A stretch of DNA of 64,000 nucleotides from RPQJ01 sp963762315 (GTDB lineage Bacteria; Pseudomonadota; Gammaproteobacteria; Steroidobacterales; Steroidobacteraceae), in the NCBI GenBank assembly GCA_963762315.1, contig CAVXKO010000006.1:62001-126000 (forward strand), in the 5' to 3' direction. A model generated the notes under the pieces. The model did not search any database. It saw only the letters and a list, made by a program, of their open reading frames with translations, and was not told the DNA's origin. The translations under genes were made by a program, and so were the position numbers. Below, one piece after another: positions 19,325-28,833 of this stretch; within the stretch, counting starts at the first letter, position 1; each line of letters starts with the position of its first letter.

Positions 19325-19586
19325 ATATGAGGTTGCAGGCAGAACATCCAGTTGGACCCAGGCGCGCTGACTACCTACACACTACATCCAACTGTTACGG
19401 CTTTCCATATCTTGGCCGGCACGCTCACAAGAACTGCGCCGACGAAGGAAACGGGAGCCTTGGCGTGATGCCAGGCCCCTGCCGTTGAGGGTGTCGCTCA
19501 CGTGAGTGAGCCGCTATGACGGAACCGGACCATTCTGAAGGTTAGATTTTCGGCAAACTGGCCCCTGGAGGGGCAAGGAGTTTGCC

Positions 19587-20028
19587 GTGAAGAAGAAGCG
19601 GTTTTCGGTCGAGCAGATCGTGGCAACGTTGAAGCAGATCGAGCTCGGGATGTCGGTGGCGGCGGCCTCGCGGCAGCTAGGCGTGTCGGAGCAGGCGATC
19701 TATCGCTGGAAGAAGGTCTTATGGCGGCCTGCAGTCGGACCAGGTGCGGGAGTTGAAGCTGCTGCAGGAGGAGAACGCCCGGCTAAAGAAGCTGGCCGCG
19801 GAACTCAGTCTGGACAAGGCGATCCTGCAGGACATCAACTCAAAAAAATGGCCTGGCCTGCGGCGAGGCGTCAGGCGGTGGACTACGTGACAGGACACTA
19901 CGCGACGAGTCGCCGGCGGGCCTGCCGCGTGGTGTGCCAACATCGCAGCGTTCAGTAATACCATTTGCGCAAAGACCCGAAGACGGCCCTGCGACTCCGG
20001 ACGCGGGAACTCGCGCAGGTCCGCATCC
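19587..20028 (+). pseudogene. IS3-family transposase orfA and 5' part of orfB
   Basis: orfA starts at GTG 19587 after AAGGAG and shows the HTH region RFSVEQIVATLKQIELGMSV and VSEQAIYRWKK. An extra T near 19711 shifts the frame. The next frame restores the leucine-zipper part (LKLLQEENARLKKLAAEL) up to an A7 run where IS3 elements use -1 frameshifting to make the OrfAB fusion. The orfB part that follows (PAARRQAVDYVTGHYA) has a TAA at 19956 where relatives have Tyr, and is then cut by the IS21 insertion at 20028. This copy cannot make a functional transposase. Confidence 0.82.
20024..20028. repeat. Target site duplication of the IS21 element (left copy, CATCC)
   Basis: CATCC lies immediately before the IS21 left end TGTCA, and the same five bases follow the right end at 22254-22258. 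Joining the flanks through one copy restores an uninterrupted IS3 orfB frame (AQVRIRYGYRRLHVLL). Confidence 0.85.
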
Positions 20029-20104
20029 TGTCACCGGGCACCTAAAAATCCCCAGTTGAGGGCATCGGATTTTCCCCACCCTCCAACCTGCAGGAGGGTG
20101 TTCC

Positions 20105-21417
20105 ATGACATCGCTCGACGTGCGCAGCATGGTCCCCGAGGCGGACGCCGCCGCGGGGGATACCATGCTGCATCAGGACCGTTGGCAGGAGATCCGCCGA
20201 CTGCATTTTCAGGAGCCCCGGTCGGTCGCGGCGATCGCCCGGCGGCTCGATCTCGATCGCAAGACGGTGCGACGTTGCCTGCAGGACGGCCTGGCGCCCT
20301 ACCAGCGCGCGCCGCGGCCGGACACGCTGCTGGCCGCGCACGCCGAGTTTCTGCGGCAACGAGCGCCCGAGGTCGGGTACTCGGCGCAGATCCTGTTCCA
20401 GGAGCTGCGCCGGCAGCGCGGCTACCGCGGCAGCTACGAGACGGTGAAGCGCTTCGTCGCGGCCGCTGCGGAGCTGGCGCGGCCTGCCGAGCGCTGCCAC
20501 GATCCGGTTCGAGACGCCGCCCGGCCACCAGAGCCAGATCGACTGGGGCCAGGCGCGCGTGCATTTCGGCAGGCGCCGTGCGCCTGCACATCTTCGTGCT
20601 GACGCTGGGCTTCAGTCGCCGCGGCTTCTACTGGGCCTGTCCCGACGAGCGGGTGCCGCAGTTCCTCGATGCGCACGAGCGGGCGTTCGAGCACTTCGGC
20701 GGCCACACCCGCGAGCACCTCTACGACCGCCCGCGCACGTCTGCCGGCCCGACGGCGAGGGCCGCTCGCTGGAACCGACCTTCATGGCGCTTCGCCAGCT
20801 ACTGGGGCTTCGAGCCGCGGGTGTGCCGGCCGTACCGGGCCCAGACCAAGGGCAAGGTCGAGTCGGGCGTGAAGTACGTCAAGCGCAACTTCCTGCCGGG
20901 CCGCGCTTCGTCGACATCGTCGACTTCCAGCGAGCAGCTCGCGAGTGGAACGCGACCATCGCCGACGTGCGCATCCACGGCACGACGCACGAGCGGCCGA
21001 TCGATCGCTTCGTCGCGGAGCGCGCGCACCTGGTTCCCGACACGCGAGCAGCCGAGCTACCGGCTGCGACGCGCGCCAGACCGCATCGTCGCCGACGACT
21101 ACCTGGTCAGCCTCGACACCAACCGCTACTCGGTGCCGTTCTCGCTGATCGGCCAGACGGTCGAGGTCGAGGTCGCGACGAGCAGGTCCGTGTCTTCCAT
21201 CGCGGAAGCCCTGGTCGCCACCCATCCCGAGCTGCCGGGCAGCACCAGCTCCGCGTCCTGCCCGAGCACGGGCCCGGCGCCGTGCAGCGCGCGCAGCGCC
21301 CGGCAACGCCCGTCGCCGTTCGCCGCTACCACCGCGCCACGCCGCCTTGCCCGGGTCGAGATCCGCGACCTGGCCGTCTACGACGCGCTCGTCGTCACCC
21401 CGCGGAGGTGCCCGCAT
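20105..21417 (+). pseudogene. istA: IS21 transposase IstA, several frameshifts
   Basis: The IstA pieces lie in order but in different frames. The N-terminal HTH part (LHFQEPRSVAAIARRLDLDRKTVRRCL) is followed by the DDE integrase core (QIDWGQARVHFG, then FVLTLGFSRRGFYWACPDE), YRAQTKGKVESGVKYVKRNF and a C-terminal part (DDYLVSLDTNRYSVPFSLIG). At least four single-base shifts separate these. Because the element ends and the target duplication are well preserved, and other genes here have similar indels, some shifts may be sequencing errors. Confidence 0.75.
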
Positions 21418-22198
21418 GAACGCCGCCCAGCTCGAACGCCTGCACGAGCACTCGTCCGGCTGCGGCTGTTCAAGAGCCGCGAGCGCCTCGAGGCGCTGCT
21501 GCAGGAGGCGACCACCAAGGAACTGCAGCTACGCCGACTTCCTCGAACAGCTGCTCACCGAGGAGGTCGCCTCCAAGACCGCGAAGAACGTCACCATGCG
21601 CACCAGCCTGGCGCGCTTCCCGTTCGTCAAAGAGCCTCGAGCCTTCGACTTCGGCTACCAGCCCTCGATCGACAAGAAGCAGATCCAGAACCTGGCCACC
21701 TGCCACTTCATCGAGCACGGCGAGAACGTCGTGATCCTCGGGCCGCCCGGCGTCGGCAAGACGCATCTCGCCGTCGGCCTCGGCCTCAAGGCGATCGAGC
21801 ACGGCTACCGGGTGCTGTTCACCACCGCCGCCGCGATGATCGCCACGCTCACCAAGGCGCTCGCCGAGGGCCGGCTCGAGGAGAAGCTCAAGCTCTACAC
21901 CGTGCCGCGGCTGCTGATCATCGACGAGATCGGCTACCTGCCCATCGACCGCAACGGCGCCAACCTGTTCTTCCAGCTCATCAGCCGCCGCTACGAGAGG
22001 GGCCCGATGATCCTGACCAGCAACCAGAGCTTCGGCGCCTGGGGCGAGGTGTTCGGCGACCGCGTCATCGCCACCGCCATCCTCGATCGCGTCCTCCACC
22101 ACGCCATCACCGTCAACATCCGCGGCAACTCCTACCGGCTCAAGGACAAGCTCAAGGCCGGCCTCGTCCGCGCCGAGGAGCCTGAGGCCATCAACTGA
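21416..22198 (+). CDS. istB: IS21 helper ATPase IstB (two compensating frameshifts near the 5' end)
   Basis: An AAA+ ATPase related to DnaC that helps IstA choose targets. Walker A is GPPGVGKTHLAVGLG, Walker B LLIIDEIGYL, followed by LTSNQSFGAWG and the sensor region ILDRVLHHA. The start is ATG 21416. Between about 21450 and 21530 the protein-like sequence (RLRLFKSRERLEALLQEATTKEL) lies in another frame, then the original frame resumes at YADFLEQLL, so two opposite one-base shifts are present. The ATPase core itself is intact. Confidence 0.82.
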   Translation: MNAAQLERLHEHSSGCGCSRAASASRRCCRRRPPRNCSYADFLEQLLTEEVASKTAKNVTMRTSLARFPFVKEPRAFDFGYQPSIDKKQIQNLATCHFIEHGENVVILGPPGVGKTHLAVGLGLKAIEHGYRVLFTTAAAMIATLTKALAEGRLEEKLKLYTVPRLLIIDEIGYLPIDRNGANLFFQLISRRYERGPMILTSNQSFGAWGEVFGDRVIATAILDRVLHHAITVNIRGNSYRLKDKLKAGLVRAEEPEAIN

Positions 22199-22253
22199 CC
22201 GGGTGGGGAATTTTCAATGCCCGAACCTGGGGAAATTTGGGTGCCCGTTGACA

Positions 22254-22258
22254 CATCC
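22254..22258. repeat. Target site duplication of the IS21 element (right copy, CATCC)
   Basis: Matches the CATCC at 20024-20028 on the other side of the IS21 element. Confidence 0.85.
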
Positions 22259-22941
22259 GTTACGGCTACCGCCGTCTGCACGTGCTGCTGAGGCGCGAGG
22301 GCTGGTCACTGGGCAAGAACCAGACGTACCGTCTCTACACCGAAGAAAGCCTGCAGTTACGCAGCAAGCGGCCACGCCGCCGCAAGATGGCGGTCGCTCG
22401 ACGCGAGTGTTACGTCCCGAAGCGAACCAACCAGGCGTGGTCGATGGATTTCGTCGCCGACCAACTCGTCAACGGCACGCGGTTCCGAGCTTTGACCATT
22501 GTCGACGTGTATACCCGCGAAGCGCTCGACATCGTCGTCGGCCAGCGACTGCGAGCCGAGCATGTGGTGGAGGCCTGCAATCGACTGGTGGCGACTCGAG
22601 GATCGCCGGTGCGCATCTTCGTCGACAACGGCAGCGAGTTCTCCGGGCGCCTGTTCGATCTCTGGGCCTATCACCGCAAGGCCGCCATCGACTTCAACCG
22701 ACCCGGCAAGCCGACCGACAATTGCTTCGTCGAGACTTTCAACGGATCGCTCCGGGATGAATGCCTGAACGTTCACTGGTTCGAGACGATTGACGAGGCC
22801 CGGGCGAAGATCGAAGCTTGGCGAGTTGAGTACAATGAGAGTCGCCCTCACCAGGCTCTCAATGATCTGACGCCGGCGGAATTCGCCGGGCAGGCAAGGC
22901 AATTGGTAACGTCGGAAGAGTTCAGCAACGCCGAAATCTAA
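22259..22941 (+). pseudogene. IS3-family transposase orfB, 3' part
   Basis: This continues the orfB frame broken by the IS21 element, starting at RYGYRRLHVLLRREGW. The DDE catalytic residues are all here: the first Asp in QAWSMDFVAD, the second in FVDNGSEFSG, and the Glu in CFVETFNGSLRDECLN. It ends with the typical RPHQALNDLTPAEFAG. The sequence resembles the IS407-type subgroup of IS3, an assignment made from memory of the motif style. Without its 5' part it is non-functional. Confidence 0.85.
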
Positions 22942-23092
22942 CCGTCGGATTGGTCCTGGGAACCCAAGCGCTACAGTCCATGCGCTCACCCTCCCCCGAT
23001 TCGCATGATCATCCTACTGAGAAGCCGGTAGGTGCATTGCAATTCTGGCCACGTTATGTTGAAACGAGTGCTGCCTGCTGCAGGCTTCTGAT

Positions 23093-24354
23093 ATGCGCGA
23101 TCTGTGTCCGGTTACCAAAGGAGCAGCGACGCATTTCCTGGCCGCGATGAGTACAGACCAAGCAGCAGTCGAAGTTAAACGCGGGTTGCCAGATACACAG
23201 AATGGCAATGACATCTTATCGCTTGGTGCCGCCGGTCTAGACGAGTTTGACAGCCCCACGTCATTAATCGTCGATGACTTAGGATACGCGTTCATCGACA
23301 ACGCGCGGTTCCTGTCGATGATCGCGATCGTCATGCGACACTGCGAGCAATCTCTTTACGACGTCACCCCCGCACCTGCCCTAGAGGCGGCGATAATCCA
23401 GTTCCGAACGTTCGGTGTTCAGCTGTTTTTCTTGTCTAGCGGGTTTCTGATGGCTGACTGGCTGGCGCGTCGAGACAACGACGTCCGTGGCTATTGCATG
23501 ACGCGATTACATCAGGTTGCAGTACCCTGGCTGATTTGGGCAGGAGTCTATGTCGTCGGCGACACCCTTGGGTTCTTCATCGGCCCCCGCCACCCGATCG
23601 CTGGTATTACCGAGGCAGTGATCGGCGACATCTTCTATCAAGCTTATTGGTACGTGCCCATATTGCTGATTTCGGTCGCAGTCCTGCTTTCCCTCCGCCG
23701 CTGCTGGGGTTCCAAGTTGCAAGGAGTCTTGTTTGGTCTGCTTTCGTTGCTCTACGGAGTCAATCTTTACACACGCTGGTTTCCCACGTCTCACACCATA
23801 GCGGTGTTTGCATACTTGTTTCCGCTTTGGTTCGGAATTTGGCTGTGTGACAATTTCCAGGCTGTTTCAGGTTGGGCGAATAGAGTTCGATGGCCCCCAC
23901 TCCTCGCCATTGCCTTTCTCGCCTTCTGCTGCACGCTCGTAGAGGATCGGTTCATGGCGCAAATCGGCATTCCCGATACCTACAATGCCTTGCAGATATC
24001 CAATCAGATCTACGCCTTCGTCGCGCTGTTCGTATTGATAAAACTGCCCGCACGTATCGCGCCCTCTTTCGTCGATGTGCGGAAGGATACATATGGAATC
24101 TATCTGACGCACCAGGTGGTCACGCTGGTAGGACGGAAGGCAATCAACCAAGTGGCCGGGCGCAGCGCCACCGGCCTGTCTTTCTTCATGCGACTACCGC
24201 ACTCGTTCATGGCCCGTTTGCACGTGTAAGTCTTTGGCTAGTCTGGACAGTACTTGTGTATGGAATCTCGCTTTGCGCTACGAAAGCAATCCGAAAGAGT
24301 CCGCTGGCGTGGACCGTCGGAGTGCGAAGCTCTCCCGCAGGTCAAGAACGTTGA
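23093..24354 (+). CDS. Acyltransferase 3 family membrane protein (frameshift near the 3' end)
   Basis: A multi-pass membrane protein of the OafA/WecH acyltransferase 3 family, which acylates polysaccharides. The family start YAFIDNARFLSMIAIVMRH appears after a 60-residue soluble N-terminus, then LFFLSSGFLMADWL, VAVPWLIWAGVYV and further helices, and YGIYLTHQVV near the end. The first frame stops at 24229, but the other frame continues from about 24190 with the expected last helix (VSLWLVWTVLVYGISL) and stops at 24354, so I give the reconstructed span. The start is uncertain; ATG 23147 is an alternative. It lies in the island between the IS cluster and a YdcF-like gene, with less GC-rich codon use than the backbone. 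Confidence 0.75.
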
Positions 24355-24471
24355 ATGGCATGAGCCGGGCGCGGTTCGATGCCCGTGTCCTTCATGCAGC
24401 GCGGCGATTCTATCTTCCCGACCTTTCTACGCAAGGGACTCGCTTTCGAGGATCTTGCGCATGATGGCCAC

Positions 24472-25125
24472 CTAGAATGGATGCAGGACGAAGTCCAGAA
24501 GTAATTTCTCAAGCTCAACAAGTTCCGTGCGAACGCCATCACGCGTCTGCCACCATCTCTCAGGTTGAAAATCCGAATAGCGGGTAGCATGAACCCGCGC
24601 GACTATCCCGTGGCCCTTCATCGAGCGGCCCAGGGTGCGGCTGAGGCGACGCGAGTGATCAGGCGTCGTAATCACGACCGCCGAACGGAATCCTCGCTCT
24701 AGGCAGATGTCGCGCAACACGCGGGCTTCGTCACCCGTTCCGGAAACTCGCCGAATGTCGACACTGCTTTCGACGCCGAGCGCGGCCAACAGACGCGAAT
24801 ATCTCGCCACAGTATCCTCGTTCGGAATGCGCCGGCGCTGAAGTTCCAGATCTTCCAAGCGCAGTGGCGGCACGAAGACGACAACATTCGTGGCGACGCC
24901 GCCGTGCACGAGATCCGCAGCTTCCAGTAGCCCGGCGACCTCGGCATCAACAGACACCACGAGAAGATCTGTTGTCGTGACGGGATCGTTGAATATCAGT
25001 GCCGATCCCAATTGCTTCAGTATTGCATTTTGAATGCTTGGGACAGCAAGGCATGCCGAAGCTGTCAGCACCGCTACCCCCAACACTAGAAGTGTTCCGC
25101 GGAACCTACTGGATTCTTTCTTCAT
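24472..25125 (-). CDS. YdcF/SanA-like (DUF218) membrane-anchored protein
   Basis: A 217-residue protein with one N-terminal membrane segment (TLLVLGVAVLTASACLAV) and a DUF218-type Rossmann-like domain: TDLLVVSVDAEVAGLLEAA, an EDTVARYSRLLAALGV stretch where the family carries its NTxENA-like motif, VVITTPDHSRRLSRTL, and the terminal LVELEKLLLDFVL. DUF218 proteins act in envelope or exopolysaccharide biology, with no firm reaction known for most. It is convergent with the acyltransferase gene, and both belong to the tRNA-Asn island. Confidence 0.72.
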   Translation of the reverse strand: MKKESSRFRGTLLVLGVAVLTASACLAVPSIQNAILKQLGSALIFNDPVTTTDLLVVSVDAEVAGLLEAADLVHGGVATNVVVFVPPLRLEDLELQRRRIPNEDTVARYSRLLAALGVESSVDIRRVSGTGDEARVLRDICLERGFRSAVVITTPDHSRRLSRTLGRSMKGHGIVARVHATRYSDFQPERWWQTRDGVRTELVELEKLLLDFVLHPF

Positions 25126-25703
25126 GACTCATTCGGCCGCGGTCGCGCGTCGCATGATCCGCGCGAGGGACTTTCTTGAATTGCAGTGATAATGATGTCT
25201 GGTCATCAGGCTTGAGGGCCACACACAGAGAAACAAGACCCCTATCATGATAAGGTCTGCGCCTTGGGCTTGAGCGCGCCCCGAACGCGACGCCTCACTT
25301 TAGCGCTACGGCCTCGGCAAGGTGGATGGCGAACTCAGCATCGGGGGCTCTTCGCCCTACCAAGCATTCGGGCAGCCTTCGCCCTGGCTTTGGGAGTACG
25401 TGACTCGGTGGTGGACTGGCGTGACGTCCTCCAGGACCGAATCGGCTCCAATGGTAGCGCCCGCTGCCCGTGGAGAGTCAGGCAACACGCACGTGCGCAG
25501 ACCGAGACCGAAGGCGATCCTCAACGGGACGTTAGTGGCCTCGAAGCAGATACTCCGGCGTGGGGCGAGAGCGCCAGACCCCACGTCAGGAGTGGCGGTA
25601 AGCAAGATTCACGTGATGTGGGCCAAGGGAATCATCCTTGATTCGCTGCATGGGTGATGATGCGATTGATCAGGCGGCGCTACCCCGGGTTAGTTCTTGC
25701 CTC
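25126..25703. other. Gene-free right end of the putative island
   Basis: About 580 bases with no convincing coding sequence. Short frames on both strands lack ribosome sites and family-like sequence. The promoter of the YdcF-like gene should lie close to 25126 on the minus strand. The stretch ends at the degraded tRNA-Asn copy. Confidence 0.45.
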
Positions 25704-25741
25704 TGAATCAGCGGACCCCCGCTAGAATCCAGGTGTCGGAG
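25704..25741 (+). repeat. Degraded tRNA-Asn 3' fragment (candidate att site)
   Basis: TGAATCAGCGG...GAATCCAGGTGTCGGAG aligns over 38 bases with the 3' part of tRNA-Asn (17311-17349) in the same orientation, with mismatches mainly in the T arm and one base missing. The last 18 bases differ at one position only. It cannot form a tRNA. It is best explained as the far-side repeat left when an island inserted at the tRNA 3' end. Confidence 0.7.
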
Positions 25742-25754
25742 TGCCCCCCTCACC

Positions 25755-26507
25755 CTAGAAGTTCACCGCCGCCCCACCATCCACCGCCACACCGGCACCG
25801 GACACGAACTTCGCCTCGTCCGACGCCAGGAACAGCGCCGCCGCAGCGACGTCCTCCGGATCGCCGATCCGGCCCATCGGGGCCTTCGCTTCCCAGTACT
25901 TGCGGAAATTCGGGTCGTCGAAGAACGGCTGCGACAGCGCCGTCCAGATCGAACCCGGCTGCAGGTAATTCACGGTGATCTTGTACTTGCCGAGATCGAC
26001 GGCCATGCCCTTCGACAGGCCCGCAACCGCGTGCTTCGTGGTGCCATAGGCCGCCAGGTTCGGGCCAGCCGTGTTCGACATGATCGAACCGAGATTGATG
26101 ATCCGGCCGCCGCCACGCGCCTTGATGTGCGGCACGGCGGCCTTCGAGAGACGGAAGATCGCGGTGACGTTGATCGCCAGGATGCGATCCCATTGCTCGT
26201 CCGTCGTATCCTCGAACTGCGCGCCGAGCGCGATGCCGGCGTTGTTCACCAGGATGTCGATGCCGCCGAACTCGCCGACGGCGGCCTGCACGATCGCGGC
26301 CGGCGCATTCTTGTGGGTCACGTCCTGGTCGAGGCACCAGACCTTCGCATTGCCCTCATACGCCGCCTGCCATTTCCGGCCGGGCAGGTCGACGGCCAGC
26401 ACCTTCGCCCCGTTCGCCGCGAAGAGCGTGGCGATGGCACGACCGATGCCGCTGCCCGCGCCCGTGACGATCGCCGATTTGCCGGCGAGGCGCTCATGGT
26501 GGCTCAT
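25755..26507 (-). CDS. Short-chain dehydrogenase/reductase (SDR)
   Basis: A 250-residue classical SDR. The cofactor motif is VTGAGSGIGRAIA, the structural motif VNNAGIAL, and the catalytic Ser, Tyr and Lys are in GSIMSNTAG and YGTTK. Asp in LAVDLP suggests NAD preference. The substrate is unknown. Its start overlaps the gabT stop by four bases, so it is probably co-transcribed with gabT and could act on a product of that pathway, although SDRs are too varied to say. It is the first gene outside the tRNA-Asn island. Confidence 0.9.
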   Translation of the reverse strand: MSHHERLAGKSAIVTGAGSGIGRAIATLFAANGAKVLAVDLPGRKWQAAYEGNAKVWCLDQDVTHKNAPAAIVQAAVGEFGGIDILVNNAGIALGAQFEDTTDEQWDRILAINVTAIFRLSKAAVPHIKARGGGRIINLGSIMSNTAGPNLAAYGTTKHAVAGLSKGMAVDLGKYKITVNYLQPGSIWTALSQPFFDDPNFRKYWEAKAPMGRIGDPEDVAAAALFLASDEAKFVSGAGVAVDGGAAVNF

Positions 26508-27811
26508 GCGTTCACCGCGGCTTTGACGCCCGGGCTGGTCAACTCACGCAGCGAATCGATGACGATGCCGAGACCCTCGCGGACGATCTCGTCCGACGCC
26601 GTGAGCGGCGCGAGGAAGCGGATCACGTTGCCGTACAGGCCGCAGGAAAGCAGCACGAGCCCCTTGCTCGCCGCGTGCTTGACCAGCGCCTTGGTGAGGT
26701 CGGCATCGGGCTGGTGTGCATCGCCGTTCTTGACGAGTTCGATGGCGACCATGGCGCCGAGGCCGCGAACCTCGCCGATCGCCGGCAGTGATTTCTGGGC
26801 GGTCCGCAGCGTGTTCACCATCGTCGTGCCGATCTGCTCCGCGCGCTTGCAGAGGCCTTCCTGCTCGATCACGTCGAGCACCGCCAACGCTGCAGCGCAG
26901 GCAATCGGCGATCCCGCGTAGGTGCCGCCGAGGCCACCCGGCCCGGGCGCATCCATGATGTTCGCCTTGCCGACCACTGCCGCAAGCGGGAAGCCGCCTG
27001 CGAGGCTCTTCGCCATGGTCATGAGGTCCGGCTCGATGCCGGCATGCTCAACGGCGAACATGCGGCCCGTGCGCGCAAAGCCCGTCTGGATCTCGTCGAT
27101 GACGAGCACGATGCCGTGCTGGTCGCAGAGCTTGCGCAGCGCCTGCAGGAACTCCGGCGGCGCGATGTAGAAACCGCCCTCGCCCATCACCGGCTCGATG
27201 ATGATCGCGGCGACGCGCGACGGCTCGATGTCGTACTTGAACAGGTGCTCGAGCGCGTCGAGGCTGTCCTGCACGCTGACGCCGTGGTACGCGATCGGGA
27301 ACGGCGCGTGGTACACCTCCGGCGGGAACGGCCCGAACCCGGCCTTGTACGGCGCGACCTTGCCGGTGAGCGCCATCGCCATGAAGGTGCGGCCGTGAAA
27401 GCCGCCGCCGAATGCGATCACGCCGGAGCGGCCCGTGTGGGCGCGCGCGATCTTGATGGTGTTCTCGACGGCTTCCGCGCCGGTGGTGACGAAGATCGCC
27501 TTCTTCGGTGTCGGGCCCGGCGCCAGCTTGTTCAGCTTCTCGGCGAGTTCGACGGCCGACTCATACGGCGTGACCATCAGGCACGTGTGGCTGAAGGCGT
27601 CGAGTTGCTTGGCCACCGCGGCCTGCACCTTCGGATGCAGATGCCCGGTGTTGAGCACCGCGATGCCGCTGCCGAAGTCGATGTAGCGATTGCCCTCGAC
27701 GTCCCACAGCTCGGCATTGCGCGCCCGCTCGATGTAGACCGGCAACTGGTTGCCGAGCCCACGTGCGAAGGCCGCGTCGCGACGGCCCTGCAGATCCTGG
27801 TTCCTGGACAT
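26504..27811 (-). CDS. gabT: 4-aminobutyrate aminotransferase (class III)
   Basis: A 435-residue class III PLP aminotransferase. It begins MSRNQDLQGRRDAAFARG, with the cofactor-binding VTTGAEAVENTIKIAR, the motif IIEPVMGEGGFY, the cofactor Asp in VLVIDEIQTGFARTG and the PLP Lys in MTMAKSLAGGFPLAAVVG. It transfers the amino group of GABA (or 5-aminovalerate) to 2-oxoglutarate, giving succinate semialdehyde. The ATG at 27811 has GGAGGA upstream. The frame stays open well beyond this into galU, but that extension is a shadow. It is followed by the SDR with a four-base overlap. Confidence 0.93.
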   Translation of the reverse strand: MSRNQDLQGRRDAAFARGLGNQLPVYIERARNAELWDVEGNRYIDFGSGIAVLNTGHLHPKVQAAVAKQLDAFSHTCLMVTPYESAVELAEKLNKLAPGPTPKKAIFVTTGAEAVENTIKIARAHTGRSGVIAFGGGFHGRTFMAMALTGKVAPYKAGFGPFPPEVYHAPFPIAYHGVSVQDSLDALEHLFKYDIEPSRVAAIIIEPVMGEGGFYIAPPEFLQALRKLCDQHGIVLVIDEIQTGFARTGRMFAVEHAGIEPDLMTMAKSLAGGFPLAAVVGKANIMDAPGPGGLGGTYAGSPIACAAALAVLDVIEQEGLCKRAEQIGTTMVNTLRTAQKSLPAIGEVRGLGAMVAIELVKNGDAHQPDADLTKALVKHAASKGLVLLSCGLYGNVIRFLAPLTASDEIVREGLGIVIDSLRELTSPGVKAAVNA

Positions 27812-27837
27812 GTCGATCCTCCGGTGGTGACGCGGCT

Positions 27838-28722
27838 TCAGCGGAGCAGGTGCTCCGCGACCAGCTGCCTCAGGTAACTCGAAAACTGGTCGCCGAGGTG
27901 GTCGTGCTTGAGCGCGAACTCCACCGTGGCCTCGAGATAGCCCAGCTTCGAGCCGCAGTCGAAGCGCTTGCCCTCGAAGATGTAGGCATACACCGCCTCG
28001 TCGGCCAGCAGCGCCTGGATGCCGTCGGTCAACTGGATCTCGCCACCTGCCCCGCGGCCGATGGTCTCGAGCTTGGCGTAGATGGACGGCATGAGCAGGT
28101 AGCGACCCACGACGGCGAGGTTCGATTTCGCGTCCTTCGGCTTGGGCTTCTCGACGATACGGGTCATCTTCAGCAGGCGATCGTGGATGGCCTCGGCCTC
28201 CACGATGCCGTACTTGTCCGTGTCCTGCGGCTGGACGGTCTCCACGGCCAGCACGCTGGAACCCCGCTCCTGGAAGGCCAGTGCCATCTGCTTGAGGCAC
28301 GGCACTTCGGCGTCGATGAGGTCGTCGGCCAGGTGGACGAAGAACGGCTCGTTGCCGACCGCCGGTCGCGAACACAGCACGGCGTGCCCGAGGCCGAGCG
28401 GCGCGGACTGGCGGATAAAGATGCAGCTCGCGTACGAGGGGACGATGCTGCGCACCGCCGCCAGCAGGTCGTGCTTGCCCTGGTGCTCGAGTTCCTTCTC
28501 GAGTTCGTGATCCTTGTCGAAGTGGTCCTCGATCGCGCGCTTGGAGTACCCGGTGACGAAGACCAGCTTGTCGGCCCCGGCCGCCAGCGCCTCCTCGGCC
28601 GCGTACTGGATCAGCGGCTTGTCGACGATCGGCAGCATTTCCTTGGGGCTGGCCTTGGTGGCCGGCAGGAAGCGGGTGCCTCGCCCGGCGACGGGAAATA
28701 CAGCAGTCCTTACTTTGGTCAT
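27838..28722 (-). CDS. galU: UTP-glucose-1-phosphate uridylyltransferase
   Basis: About 294 residues starting MTKVRTAVFPVAGRGTRFLP, the nucleotide-binding signature of GalU, then KEMLPIVDKPLIQY, VEKPKP, GGEIQLTDGI and FDCGSKLGYL. It makes UDP-glucose from UTP and glucose-1-phosphate, the precursor for UDP-glucuronate and many surface glycans, so it can feed the polysaccharide locus at the left of the window. The ATG at 28722 follows AGGGATC. A further 11 codons upstream are open but do not match the family. Confidence 0.95.
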   Translation of the reverse strand: MTKVRTAVFPVAGRGTRFLPATKASPKEMLPIVDKPLIQYAAEEALAAGADKLVFVTGYSKRAIEDHFDKDHELEKELEHQGKHDLLAAVRSIVPSYASCIFIRQSAPLGLGHAVLCSRPAVGNEPFFVHLADDLIDAEVPCLKQMALAFQERGSSVLAVETVQPQDTDKYGIVEAEAIHDRLLKMTRIVEKPKPKDAKSNLAVVGRYLLMPSIYAKLETIGRGAGGEIQLTDGIQALLADEAVYAYIFEGKRFDCGSKLGYLEATVEFALKHDHLGDQFSSYLRQLVAEHLLR

Positions 28723-28833
28723 GATGGATCCCTGGAGCCCCGCTCGGGCAGGCAAGGATCATACTGGATGGCGCACCCCGCCCTCCACGCGGGGAGCCTG
28801 GTTATGTGAAGACCCTCACCCGGCCTACGGCCG

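Larger units (their letters stand above)
20029..22253 (+). mobile_element. IS21-family insertion sequence
   Basis: A 2,225-base element starting TGTCACCGGGCACC and ending GGTGCCCGTTGACA, that is, imperfect terminal repeats TGTCA-CGGGCACC-AAA--TCCCCAG. It has CATCC duplicated on both sides and carries istA then istB on the plus strand. It is inserted inside orfB of the IS3 element, so it arrived later. Confidence 0.9.
19527..22956 (+). mobile_element. IS3-family insertion sequence, interrupted by an IS21-family element
   Basis: Imperfect terminal inverted repeats beginning GGACCA (left, 19527) and ending TGGTCC (right, 22956), with shared inner GGTTAGAT-TTCGGC, bound the element. Removing the nested IS21 and one copy of its target duplication leaves about 1.2 kb, a normal IS3-family size. 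orfA and orfB have the two-frame IS3 arrangement with an A7 slippage run near 19843. I could not define a clear direct target repeat outside the ends. Confidence 0.82.

Noticed and set aside
19325..19526. Small gene between the lipoprotein and the IS3 element
   Set aside because: Only short frames without ribosome sites. The stretch is the lipoprotein promoter side and IS flank.
26504..28762. A single 752-codon fusion protein covering gabT and galU
   Set aside because: The upstream 300 codons are a frame-shifted reading of galU. gabT has its own ATG and ribosome site at 27811, and galU has a complete family-like frame at 27838-28722.
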